Source: Malaya genurostris (taxonomy: Eukaryota > Arthropoda > Insecta > Diptera > Culicidae). Taken from it: 64,000 nucleotides of DNA. The stretch covers positions 101,919,698 through 101,983,697 of the forward strand of contig NC_080572.1 in assembly GCF_030247185.1 (NCBI RefSeq). The letters run 5' to 3'. Under the pieces are notes generated by a model. The model was not told the origin of the DNA and did not search any database. It saw nothing but the letters and a program-made list of their open reading frames with translations. Position 1 is the first letter of the stretch. Each line of letters starts with the position of its first letter. A program made the position numbers and the translations under genes. Below, one piece after another: positions 32,688-43,551 of this stretch.

Positions 32688-33390
32688 GATGGCGACTTCC
32701 GGTTTATTGATATTACATGAAAATCTTTACAATATGGGTATTTTTGGAACGGGTTTGATGAGTACGTGTTAGAAAACGATGTTTGAGGTGGTTCTGAATT
32801 CAAAGATGGCGACTTCCGGTTTATTGATATTCCTTGAAAACCATTACAATATGGGTATTCTTGGAACGGGTTTGTTGAGTACGTGTTAGAAAACGATGTT
32901 TGAGGTGGTTCTGAATTCCAAGATGGCGACTTCCGGTTCATTGATATTCCATTAAAACCCTTACAATATGGATATTTTCGGAACGGGTTTGATGAGTACG
33001 TGTTAGAAAACGATGTTTGAGGTGGTTCTGAATTCAAAGATGGCGACTTCCGGTTTATTGATATTCCTTGAAAACCATTACAATATGGGTATTCTTGGAA
33101 CGGGTTTGTTGAGTACGTGTTAGAAAACGATGTTTGAGGTGGTTCTGAATTCCAAGATGGCGACTTCCGGTTCATTGATATTCCATTAAAACCCTTACAA
33201 TATGGATATTTTCGGAACGGGATTGATAAGTTCATTTTAGAAAACGATGTTTGAGGTGGTTCTGAATTCCAAGATGGCGACTTCCGGTTTCTTGACATTC
33301 TTTGAAAACCTTTACAATATGGTTATTTTTGGAGAAATGCTAATATACCGGAAGTCTCTTGGAATTCAGAACCACATCAAAACATCGTTT
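32688..33390 (+). repeat. 117-bp tandem array with 234-bp higher-order period
   Basis: GATGGCGACTTCCGGTT recurs at 32688, 32805, 32922, 33039, 33156 and 33273, exactly 117 bases apart. Units 2 and 4 share one set of variants (TATTCTTGGAACGGGTTTGTT) and units 3 and 5 another (TTCATTGATATTCCATTAAAA), so the recent duplication unit was a dimer. Because 117 is a multiple of three, the reverse frame stays open for 224 codons. That is not evidence of a gene. Confidence 0.93.
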
Positions 33391-33629
33391 TCTAGCATGT
33401 ACTTATCGAACCAGTTTCAAAAATATCCATATTGTAAAGGTTTTCAAGGAATATCAATAAACCGGAAGTCTCCATCTTGGAATTCAGAACCACCTCAACC
33501 ATCGTTTTCTAACATCTACGTATCAAACCCGTTCCGAAAATACCCATATTATAGTAATTTCCTTGGAATGTAAATGAGCCGGAAATGATTTTTCCTTGTA
33601 TGCAAAAGCCTCATTTTACGAAGTGAGTT

Positions 33630-35335
33630 CGTAAGTTCTGTTTGCAAAGTTCTTTGCTTCTGTGTTTGCAGAAAAAACAGCCTCCGGTATCGATGCGGAG
33701 ACCGCCGCGGTGGATGTTCCTGAGAATTTAGTGCACATTGACACATTTTTGGTTACTCCCGATATGATTGTTGCCGCAGCGAAGAAGTTGAAACGATCGT
33801 TCTCTGCCGGACCAGATGGCATACCTGCAGCGGTGTACAGTCATTGCGCTTCTGCTTTAGCCGATCCTTTGTGCACTATATTTAACAAATCATTTGAGCA
33901 AGGTATTTTTCCGATGACTTGGAAGCAGTCTTTCATGTTTCCTGTATACAAGAGCGGTGATCGTACAAATGTTAGAAATTATCGAGGCATAACCAATTTA
34001 TCAGCTGCATCTAAACTGTTCGAAATAATTGTGAGCACTGAGGTACTTTTTCGTACTAAAAATTACATCTCTACTGATCAGCATGGATTTATGCCAGGTC
34101 GTTCAGTCAGCACGAATCTCTTAGATTTCACTTCCAGTTGTTTTTCGAGTTTGGAGAATAAAGTACAAATTGATGCAGTATACACTGATCTGAAAGCAGC
34201 TTTCGACCGAATTGACCACCGAATACTCTTGTGCAAGATGTTGCGGCTGGGCGCCACACAAAAGTTTACTGACTGGCTACGCTCTTACTTATGTGGTAGA
34301 GTCCTGCGAATTAAGCTCGGCTCTTGTGTATCATCTTCGTTCTCAAATTTATCAGGAGTTCCTCAAGGCAGCAATATGGGTCCACTCTTGTTTTTGCTGT
34401 TCTTCAACGATGCTGTTTCGGTGCTCGGAGTTGGCTGCAGATTAGTATATGCCGATGATTTGAAATTATATCTTGAAGTTCGCTCTATTGACGACTGCAT
34501 CCGGCTTCAAAAACTTCTAGATACATTTGTCGCCTGGTGTCGTAGAAACTGGTTGATTGTCAGCATTTCAAAATGCCAGGTCATAACGTTTCACTGAATA
34601 CTGAACCCAATTCGATTCGACTATGCAATTGATGGACAAACGCTCCAGAGAGTTGACCATGTTAATGACCTTGGTGTTTTGTTAGATGCCAAACTTACCT
34701 TCAATCTGCATCGTTCATCTGTAATTTCAAAAGCGACCAGGCAACTAGGTTTTATTGCAAAGATCGGGTGGGACTTCAAAGATCCGTATTGTTTGAAGGC
34801 GTTATATTGTTCTTTGGTTCGTCCAATACTGGAAAATGCTAGCGTAATTTGGAGTCCTTATCAACTTACATGGAACTTACGGATTGAGCGCGTTCAGAAA
34901 CGATTTGTTCGTCTTGCTCTAAGAAACCTTCCCTGGCAGAACCCGCTTGATCTTCCACCATACCACGTTCGCTGTCGACTGATCGGACTCGACTCATTGG
35001 AACGACGCAGGGAAATTCAGCAAACTACTTTCGTGGCAAAACTGATCAACGGGGATATCGACTCACCGAAGATTTTGTCTGAACTCGATTTTCGTGCTTC
35101 ACAACGATCACTGCGCTCTTCCAGTTTATTTCAGCCGAGATTTCATCGAACGACGTTCGGGTATTACGAACCGATAACATCATGCTTGAGGACATTTGGC
35201 ACCGTTGAACACCTTTTTGAATTTCATGAACCATCACACAAATTCGTGCAGAAAGTACAGCGATCTACAATTTTATGACTTGACTAAACCAATTCATTAA
35301 GACCATTTTATTGTCAGATGAATAAATTTAAAAAA
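33630..35335 (+). pseudogene. 5'-truncated CR1-like LINE, RT with one stop
   Basis: The frame opens before 33662 (FAKFFASVFAEK-like) and continues through SAGPDGIPAAVYS, NYRGITNLSAASKLFE, DQHGFMPGRS, VYTDLKAAFDRI, SGVPQGSNMGPLLF and the catalytic LVYADDLKLY. A TGA at 34595..34597 interrupts it, and the same frame resumes to 35278. The TGA is the only lesion I see in about 540 codons. The element ends AATAAATTTAAAAAAAA at about 35335. ORF1 and the endonuclease are missing, as expected for 5' truncation during target-primed reverse transcription. CR1/Jockey-group placement is from motif resemblance only. Confidence 0.87.
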
Positions 35336-35470
35336 AAAGAATAAAGTTTACGTAATTTTTGATTTGGTTCGTAAGAAAACATTACGGTATTTGGGATTTT
35401 ATTCGTAAAAAGAGTTACGTAAAAAGAGGTAACGTAAAAAAAAGTTTACGTAAACGGAGGTTTGGGTGTA

Positions 35471-37110
35471 CCTTTCTCATATTACTCAAATACACATAAA
35501 TATCCAGAGGATTCTTCCCAAAAAATTTCATTTGAAGTTTGGGTGAAAACTAGAAATTCCCATTTTTTGTATCGTCGCTCGAAATGACACTTTGAAATAT
35601 CTAACACACTTCACTCTCTAGTTCCGGAGCCGGAAGTCGGATCCGAGCAAAATTCAATAGCAGCTTTCAAGACTAGTCTTTTTATTTCAGTCTCGGTTCA
35701 GTCGGCATAGCGTTTTGATTTTTTGACCACTATTATCCGGAATCGGAAACATGAGATCGATGTAGACAAAATCCTCTCGTTTGACCCGCCGTTTGGACAT
35801 AAACTACAAATTGAAACTGTTTGAGACCAATTTTTATTCTCTAAATGGCTGTGTGGAATCTTGAGCACTCTTCACCCTGTAGCTCTGGAACCGGATGAAG
35901 TTCAATAGCAACTTATCGGACCATACGACCTTTCATTTGAGCATACGCTTGTGAACATCGGTTTTGTTTTCTCTAAGAAAATCAAGTGAATTCTTGGAAT
36001 TTTTGACCACTATTTCCGGAACCGGGAGCTGGGAATCAGTATAGCCGAAGTCGGTTCGTGTGGCGAGCAGTGCGGTAAAATTTAATTTTCAAACGAATAT
36101 TATTTGATGAAAATGAAATTTATGGCCATTGACTGTCAGCACATTCCTTCTCATTCTTTTGACTTTTGCAGTCATACTCAAATGAAGTTCCAAGTATTCA
36201 TCGTCAATTGAATGATCGTACTTAGTCATTTGAAGTTGTGTAGTTGAAGTAGTCTGCCTGTTTCATTGCCTTCGCTGTTGGTAGGAAGCAAGTTCGAATG
36301 AATAGGCATCAACATAAACACGATAACCAAAATTTTCTCCATCCAGAATTATAAATAGAGGGTGGCGGTTCTCATTTCAATTTTCGATTATCACCAGCAA
36401 GTTTAAATCGGTAATTTTCGATTATTTGAAACGTATTGTATAAAAATGAAAACAGAAAGAGGAGACAATTAGTTTATGCATATTCTGGAGTTGATATTTT
36501 AGCTACCATGACTGATTTACCTTTCATCCATTATCTTGAACCAATTCGAATGTTTACATGAACCTCATTTGAAGGCCGCTCTCTCAAACAATTGAAAGAC
36601 ATATTTTGTTATTTCAAGAGATCAACTGACGGTGGTTCAACTGAACTTCGACTTAAAAAGAAACGAATGAAGAACTGAATGCTGCCCGTTCGGTACGTCA
36701 GCGAAGCTTATGTGTAAGGAATGTGAAGTTTACGGCCGAAGAGTGATCGTCGGTGTGTGCACACGTTCGATTTCAATTGAAAGTTTTTCTGCACTGATGG
36801 CGAGTCACTAACATTACCGTACGAATTGAAATTGTTTTGAGCCAAAGATGGAAGAATTGAGCCAAAGATGGACGGCTTGTAATTTTTAACACACTTCACC
36901 CTCTGGAAGTTCTGGAAGTCAGATCCGGATGAAATTCTGTAAGACCCTTTATTTGAACCAAAGTTTGTAAAAATCGGTGAAAACATTTCTGAGCAAAATG
37001 AGTGACATTTTTTGATACATACACTCACATACATACACAGACACACGCACAGACATTGCTCAACTCAACGAGCAACAAACTACTTTTACCTTTCGATTTC
37101 TGTATCAGAA
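35471..37110. repeat. Degenerate GGAACCGGAAGTCGG repeats
   Basis: Several diverged pieces of the 44-kb family: GAGCCGGAAGTCGGATCC at about 35628, CTGTAGCTCTGGAACCGG at about 35877, ACCGGGAGCTGGGAATCAG at about 36018, and a tail with ACATACACAGACACACGC at about 37030. The stretch 36080..36880 shows no gene. Confidence 0.6.
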
Positions 37111-38745
37111 AGGAAAAAGGACCTCATAAATTGAGGTTTGGATGTAATACATCTCAAAGAGGAATTACAGTAGGGTTACAAAGAGGTACAAAATTTTGTT
37201 AATTTTGATTGAATTCGTTTACAACTTCTGGGAGAATTTTATAGCTTACATAGGACATAAAAGTGGAAAAGTTGTTCAAAACTAGATTGCAAACTAAAAT
37301 ATTTGAACAGATAACAAGTCAATAGGAAAGCATTGGTGTCGTTATGTGGGTCGCTTATTTGAAGTTGGATGACATTGAGTCCTATTTTTCCTAATTAACA
37401 CCATGTTTTGAATGTTTTGAATCATAATTTAGGACCGCATTCATCATCATTGTTAATACTATACATTTAGCAAACCAACTAAACATGCTTGGGGCAGCAA
37501 ACTTTATTGCCGGCCCACATCACACAAGAGCCAATCCAAGAGCTTATAAATTACGTGTTTGGTTGTTCAGTTTAATACTCGCTTCGTCCATAACAAAATT
37601 GAAACAACCGACACAATTTTATTAAATTTCACTTGAAAATAATACTGCCGCGAATTGCTGGGAACACAGCGGATGCACCATTCTGCTAAGTGTATAGCAC
37701 TCCAGACAGTCCACTATTCATCATCACTCGGTACGATCATGCAAGGAAGCATCAGTCAAGCTAATAATTTTCATTAGTATGCAAATTTCCGCGCGCTCTC
37801 GTAACTATGACACTCAGTCGCGATGGTGCCAGCGGACAACTCCGGCAAGGAAATGGGATGCTCCAGTGTGACAAGTGACTGGCCAACAGAATGGGCCCAG
37901 TTTTACAATGGTTGACCGTGACCAGAGAATGTAAAACGAAGCAACTTTAACAGTCAACTGGAGTAGGGGTGACGCCGCTGGTGTCGCAACGGAACAAACC
38001 AGTCTGCTTGTCTTCCTTTTTTTTTACTTCCAATAGAACGAAATTTGGTTGTACTCGAAAATGGGTTTCAGTAACAACTGGAGAAAGGTTACCACAAAAA
38101 AGTACTTTTCATCAGAGTCGAAATGTTTTTTTTTAAATCCCTCCAAAACATATTAGTGATGAATTTATTATATGAATAAGCACTTGAAAGATGGACCTCT
38201 GTACTTAATTTAATTTGTCATTGTCACACAATTTTTGGATTCAATCAATTTGCTCCTACCTTTCAGTTCATTTAAAGATTTTCAAGCAAGTCATATTCAA
38301 AAATGAAAGACCTTACTCATAAAATTTTAGTGAAAACTAATTGTGGAATCTCAAATCAGTGTCTGACAGCAGCAGATGGTGAATTAGGCTGGTAATGAGA
38401 TATGTGGACAGAACTGTGATGACATTTCTCTAGAGTACCGGTGCGTATGTTTAATACCTGCACTGAAGGTGCAACCTTCGAACATTGCACGAAAAGGAAA
38501 GCGCACTTGTGCTCAGTGTTGAATAGACAAATTTTAGGTGTGCGCTTGTTGTTGAATAAGCTGGCGTGAGAGAACCTTACTCTCTTCGCATGAATCACTC
38601 TCACGTGCTCTCACTAGAATACACCTATTTGTGCACTGGCGCGCGTACTAGTGCACGTACACTTTAGTGCATTTTTTATGATATACAGTGTAGAATGGGT
38701 CTTGCTCTGATAATTTTCATTACAGTAACGTAAATCTAAAGTTTA
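37111..38745. other. No gene recognised
   Basis: Moderately unique sequence with no long frame on either strand. The missing 3' exon of the minus-strand glycosyltransferase could lie in a stretch like this, but I could not find it. Confidence 0.4.
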
Positions 38746-38995
38746 ATAAGAAATTTTATTTTATCGTGAATTCGACTTTCTTAACTATGGGGCGCCATTT
38801 CAAAATTCGCCCTGTGGAAGAATGGGAAGAACTTTATCGTGAATATCTCGAGTTGTACCAAACGCAACAACACAATTCTTTCTCCATGTCATCAGAAATA
38901 TGATCAGCAATTTAAAAATTATTTTTTTCAATAGTGTGAGATAACCAACAATAACTCAAAAGTTTAGTTTTCTCATACTTTTGGAAACAATGAGA
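38746..38995 (+). repeat. Dispersed repeat, uninterrupted copy
   Basis: Homologous to 51040..52030: TATGGGGCGCCATTTCAAAA, ATCGTGAATATCTC and GAAATATGATCA recur in order. At 51109 the other copy carries a palindromic insertion; here the site is empty. Confidence 0.65.
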
Positions 38996-38999
38996 AAAA

Positions 39000-39880
39000 C
39001 TGACCAGGCTTGCTTACGGTTCATAACCTGGATTCTAGTCCACTGAGCTTAGAATCTGAATTCCAGTCCACCTGTATTGTTAACTCAATTTATGGTTTAC
39101 AATTTAGTTCCAGAAATCCGTTTCAGAATCTAGTAGCAGAATACAGGTTCAAAAGTTAAAAATAAGACTTTGGAACTGAATCCCGATTCTAGAAATAAAT
39201 TTTTAGAAGTGGTTTCTGGACTAGATTTTGGAGCTGAATTTAATCCCAAAATTAAAGTTCGGATCTCGTATCCAGATTTCTGATTCAGGAAATCAACATT
39301 CTGAATTCAGAAACATAACTCAAGATACGAGTTCTAGATCTGGTTACTGACACAAAATTTTAGATTTGAAATCCGAAATTTGGAAACTACCTTCAGAAAC
39401 AAAAATTAATTTCAGTAAATTCAGTTCCAGAATTCAGAATTCGGAACCTGTATGACGGAATAAAATTCCGAACTTAAGATCCTTAACTGAATTTTATTCC
39501 TTAATTTAGGTTCGGTGCAGAATACAGTTCTAGTATTGAATTTGGAACCAGGATTCCTATAATGAGTTCTTTTCCAAAATTCCAGAATTACTCAAGTTCA
39601 TAAGTTAGAACGATATGTAAAAACTGGAGTTCGTTTCAAGTTATTATTGCTATGTTTCCTTACTAAAATATGAGCAGATGGATGGAAACTTAAATTTTTC
39701 CTATTTGCATTGGAATGTGTCACTCATTTTTGACGATCAAAGAGCATGTAGAACTGAGTTCTTGAAACGGATTCCGATCCTGATTTTTGCAACTTAATTC
39801 GGTCCCGAATTCAGTTCTTTAATTAAGTTTCAGTTACTAATTGTCCAAAATTAAGATTCTGGTGGCCAAAAGTACTCAAC
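39000..39880. repeat. Degenerate GAATTC/AGTTCCAGA-rich tract
   Basis: About 880 bases are dominated by variants of CCAGAATTC, AGTTCCAGA, GAATTCAGA and their complements, interspersed without a strict period. No coding frame. It looks like a heavily mutated short-unit tandem repeat. Confidence 0.5.
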
Positions 39881-39889
39881 AGTTGTTAT

Positions 39890-41580
39890 TGATACTCGTA
39901 AGTGTGGAAAAAAGCATACCAGTCTAATTCGTATTTACGTCCTCCAGTTATGTCCCGGACCCACCCGCTTTTTTTTTCTAAATATGCGAGTCTTATACTT
40001 ATCTTATACGAGCCGTGCATCAGAGTGCACAGCGACGTGTACACTTCAGTGCAAACATCTGCGCCTACCTTATAGCTCTTTTTCAGAACATTTCTACTGT
40101 GCTAGAGGTGAAAGGAAATAAACACACGCTCCCATGTTGGGCACACACTGCATAAAACTTTGGCGTATATGTGTAAAACAAAAGAGCTCTCGTTGATGTT
40201 GTCAGAACGGAGGAAGAAATTGAACTTACTCTTCACCACACAGAGGAAATGGACATCTCTGGCAAGAGGGATGCCGTAAGGATTTAATTATGGTTAATTT
40301 ATGGAATTGCAAGATGCTCGAGCACAGCTGAACATGTTCAGTTCCTTCGTGTGTTCCAAATGCTGGGTAATTCAATAGGAAAATCGATTTTCTCAGATAG
40401 GAACACTTATGAGTTTGAGTCCAGTCACAGTGCAAGCTTTTTTCAAGTTTGCTGTTGCATTCTTCTGTCTTTTTCCAACTTGTTTTTTTTTTTTTGTTAA
40501 ATACTGATAAAAACTTAAAGCTAGTTCAAGACGTCTTAACAAGACAACTAAATCGAATATAATGCTTTACCGTTCAAAGAGTCTTTTAAGGCATTCCGTG
40601 AATGATCATAACTAGGTTAAAGGTATAAATAAACCAATATTGATAATAATAAAGTCTTATAAGGAATAAAACTGAGAATCTCAAAAAGAAACATCTAGGC
40701 TATACAACGGATTTAATTTGTTTTCCCGGTTCGGCTTTAATTAATTTATATACTTTAAAATGGCTAGACTCTTTAAGAAAGGTGTAAGACTTAGGCTGTA
40801 AATAATGAAACATCAAAGAACTCCTTCGCGTAAAACCAAGTGCATCTAACGAAATATGCGATATTTTTTCGAATTGTGAAACAGAGAAAAAACAGTTCCA
40901 AAATTCCAGACTTTAACTCTTGTTGTACTGGGAAAGCCCCCACAAAAAAGCCTGGGAATTTCAAAGTAATCCGTATTGAGTAATTTCTGTGTTTTGAAAG
41001 TTGCATATCAAATTGGATGAAGACGGAAATATCAATCCTTGGGGATGAATTGGAAGAGTCTTCTTCAGTACTCATCTGAGAAGCCATATAAATGTTGTTC
41101 ACATGGTATTAAATAGAATAGTCTTCAAAATCATTCTGAAAGGATGATCAAATGTCCAAAATGCATATGAATTTAGCCATGAATTAAATAAATGAAGGGA
41201 AGAATCTTTGTGGGATACTGAAATCGCAAAAATAACATCCAGTTATGGTAGTCCAATTTGATTATTATTTTTCAAAACGTTTATATTCACACAATGCCGG
41301 AATACAATTGGCTCATCTGCACGCAAAGCATCGTCTCTAAACCTAAATAATGCCTTTCTCAAATTATTCAATATTTTTTCAAGCACTCAAGAACATGTAA
41401 CTCCGGAACCGTAAAACCCGAATACAATCTATTTGAATCTAATTGACTGAAATTGTATGTATGTATGTATGTATGTAATTGTATGTTCCGTTTTGGTATT
41501 TTTTATCGTTACTACTGGTACTTCCGGGACCGGAATTCAGGAATCAGTACGAGTAAAACCGGTCCGTATGGCCATAAACT
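39890..41580. other. No gene recognised; small repeats
   Basis: Contains a weak SINE-like piece (40395..40480), a fragment of the dispersed CCGGAACCG repeat (41398..41580) and a TATG microsatellite (41456..41478). A 103-codon minus frame at 40791..41102 has no homology I recognise. Confidence 0.4.
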
Positions 41581-41589
41581 AATATTACC

Positions 41590-43105
41590 TACACTTTGAA
41601 GAACTTACACTACCACTACAACTACTTTTTAACTTATCACTTAATAAATGTACTTTTCCTAAAGCATGGAAATCTTCCTTTCTTGTACCAATATTTAAAT
41701 CTGGTGCAAAATCTAACATTCGGAACTACCGTGGAATAGCCATTATCTCAGGCATTCCAAAATTATTTGAAAAAATTGTAAACGAAAAACTTTTTCATCA
41801 ACTTAAAAATGTAATAGCATACAAACAACATGGCTTTTTTAAAGGCCGCTCAACTACAACAAATCTTTTAGAATTTATGACATTCACTCTGAATGCAATG
41901 GACGCCGGCAACTACGTAGAAACTCTTTACACTGACTTTAGCAAAGCCTTCGACCGTATTGACATACCTTTACTTCTACACAAACTACAAAAATATGGCA
42001 TAAAACATACTCTTCTTGAATGGCTCAAATCATACTTAACGAATCGTGTACAGGTAGTCCGCTTCCAAAACATTCTGTCTGAACCAATTAATGTAACATC
42101 TGGCGTACCTCAAGGTTCTCACTTAGGGCCTCTCCTTTTCATTTTACATATAAACGACATTTCCTTCATACTCAAAAATCTGAAAGTGCTTATATATGCA
42201 GACGACATGAAACTCTTCATGGAAATAAAAAATATCAACGACGCTGTAATATTCCAGAACGAAATCAATCTATTCTACATTTGGTGCTGCAAAAGTCTAC
42301 TCCAACTTAATGTAAAAAAATGTAACTCAATAACTTTCAGTAGGAAAAATGAAACTATACCCACAAACATACATCTAGGAAATCAACTTGTAGAAAAATG
42401 TAAAATTGTAAGAGATTTAGGCGTAATCTTAGACTCCAAGCTCACTTTTGTGGAACACTACAATACCATAATCAATAAAGCAAATAGCATGCTGGGCTTT
42501 ATTAAACGTTTCAGTCATAACTTTCAGGACCCATACACAATAAAATTATTATACACTACATATGTCAGACCTATTTTGGAATATTGCAGCCTAGTATGGA
42601 ATCCATATAATATTATTCACGAAGAACGCATCGAATCTATTCAAAAACAATTTCTTTTATATGCACTTCGTAAATTAAACTGGACAGCATTTCCTCTACC
42701 ATCACGATGAAGCACGCTGCATGCTCATCAATATACAAACACTTAAAGAACGCCGCGACCTTGCAATGCTTTATTTTATCAGCGACATTATTTCTCAACG
42801 CATTCAATCACCTTCTTTATTATCGCAACTAAATTTGTATACACCTAGCCGTCAATTACGAATCAGGAAATTATTTTTAGAAAGAAACACTAGAACAAAT
42901 TATGCAAAATACAGTCCAGTCAATCGAATAATGCGCCATTACAATCAATACTGCGAACATCTTGACCTTACTATGTCAAAAAATCAAATCAAATCTCAGC
43001 TTTGTCGTAGAAATAATGCGTAGTATGTAAGTGAACATTGTAAACAATTTATATGTAGTCTACATTTGCTTGACGAAATAAATAAATATAAATAAATAAA
43101 TATAC
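41590..43105 (+). pseudogene. 5'-truncated CR1-like LINE, RT with one frameshift
   Basis: Open from about 41600 (ahead of the first ATG at 41877): PKAWKSSFLVPIFKSG, NYRGIAIISGIPKLFEK, KQHGFFKGRSTT, LYTDFSKAFDRI, SGVPQGSHLGPLLF and catalytic LIYADDMKLF, then RPILEYCSLVWNPYN. The frame stops at 42708..42710 and continues one base out of phase from 42721 to 43023, so a single small indel near 42700 is the main lesion. It ends in repeated AATAAATA at about 43080..43105. It is related to, but distinct from, the LINE at 33630 and resembles the remnant at 61890. Confidence 0.88.
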
Positions 43106-43551
43106 ATCTTTGGACCGATTTTAAACCCAACTTACGGTTTTGGTATCGTCATTTTCTAGGACAGGTCAATATTTTGAAAATAATTTCAGAACCGGATTTA
43201 AAATTTTAAAATTAATTCAAGAACATCGGATTTGCTGTTTCGAAGAAAACGGAGTGAGCTTCATTTGGTTTCCAGTATTTGCGGAACCGGAATCCAGAGA
43301 CCAATGTAACCGAAGTCGGTTAAAATTTAACAGCCACCTGTGGGATTGTAAAACTTTTCGTTTGATTCTGAAAATCAGTGTTACCTTCTTTGAGAAATTC
43401 GATCTTCGAATCAAGATCTGCGAACTGGAGTAATTTATAAATTAATTTACAGCAATTTGCTACTTATCACATGATCGCTCAAAAACCGGTTTAAATCTAC
43501 ATCTTCTAAATATTACAACGGGATTCATTAAAATACTACATACTAGAAAAA
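43106..43551 (+). repeat. Diverged dispersed-repeat fragment
   Basis: CGGAACCGGAATCCAGAGACC and AATGTAACCGAAGTCGG place it in the same family as the array that follows. No gene. Confidence 0.5.

Larger units (their letters stand above)
32640..35470. mobile_element. Fold-back CTTCCGG element interrupted by a LINE
   Basis: Forward 117-bp units (32688..33390), inverted units (33337..33590), a LINE insertion (33630..35335), then the subterminal TTTACGTAA/TTCGTAA zone and the terminus ACGGAGGTTTGGGTGTA at about 35455..35471. The sequence broken by the LINE (GTTCGTAA on the left, GTTTACGTAA on the right) is continuous in the diverged copy at 47100..47160. Confidence 0.7.

Noticed and set aside
32624..33298. 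224-codon minus-strand ORF with repeats (RKSPSWNSEPPQTSFS)
   Set aside because: It is a by-product of 117-bp DNA units whose length is divisible by three. The same DNA occurs elsewhere in inverted and broken forms with no frame kept.
37111..38745. Location of the last GT49 exon
   Set aside because: No stretch encoding the expected GT49 C-terminus (His-Arg/Trp-Gly-type motif after a splice acceptor) was recognised on the minus strand.
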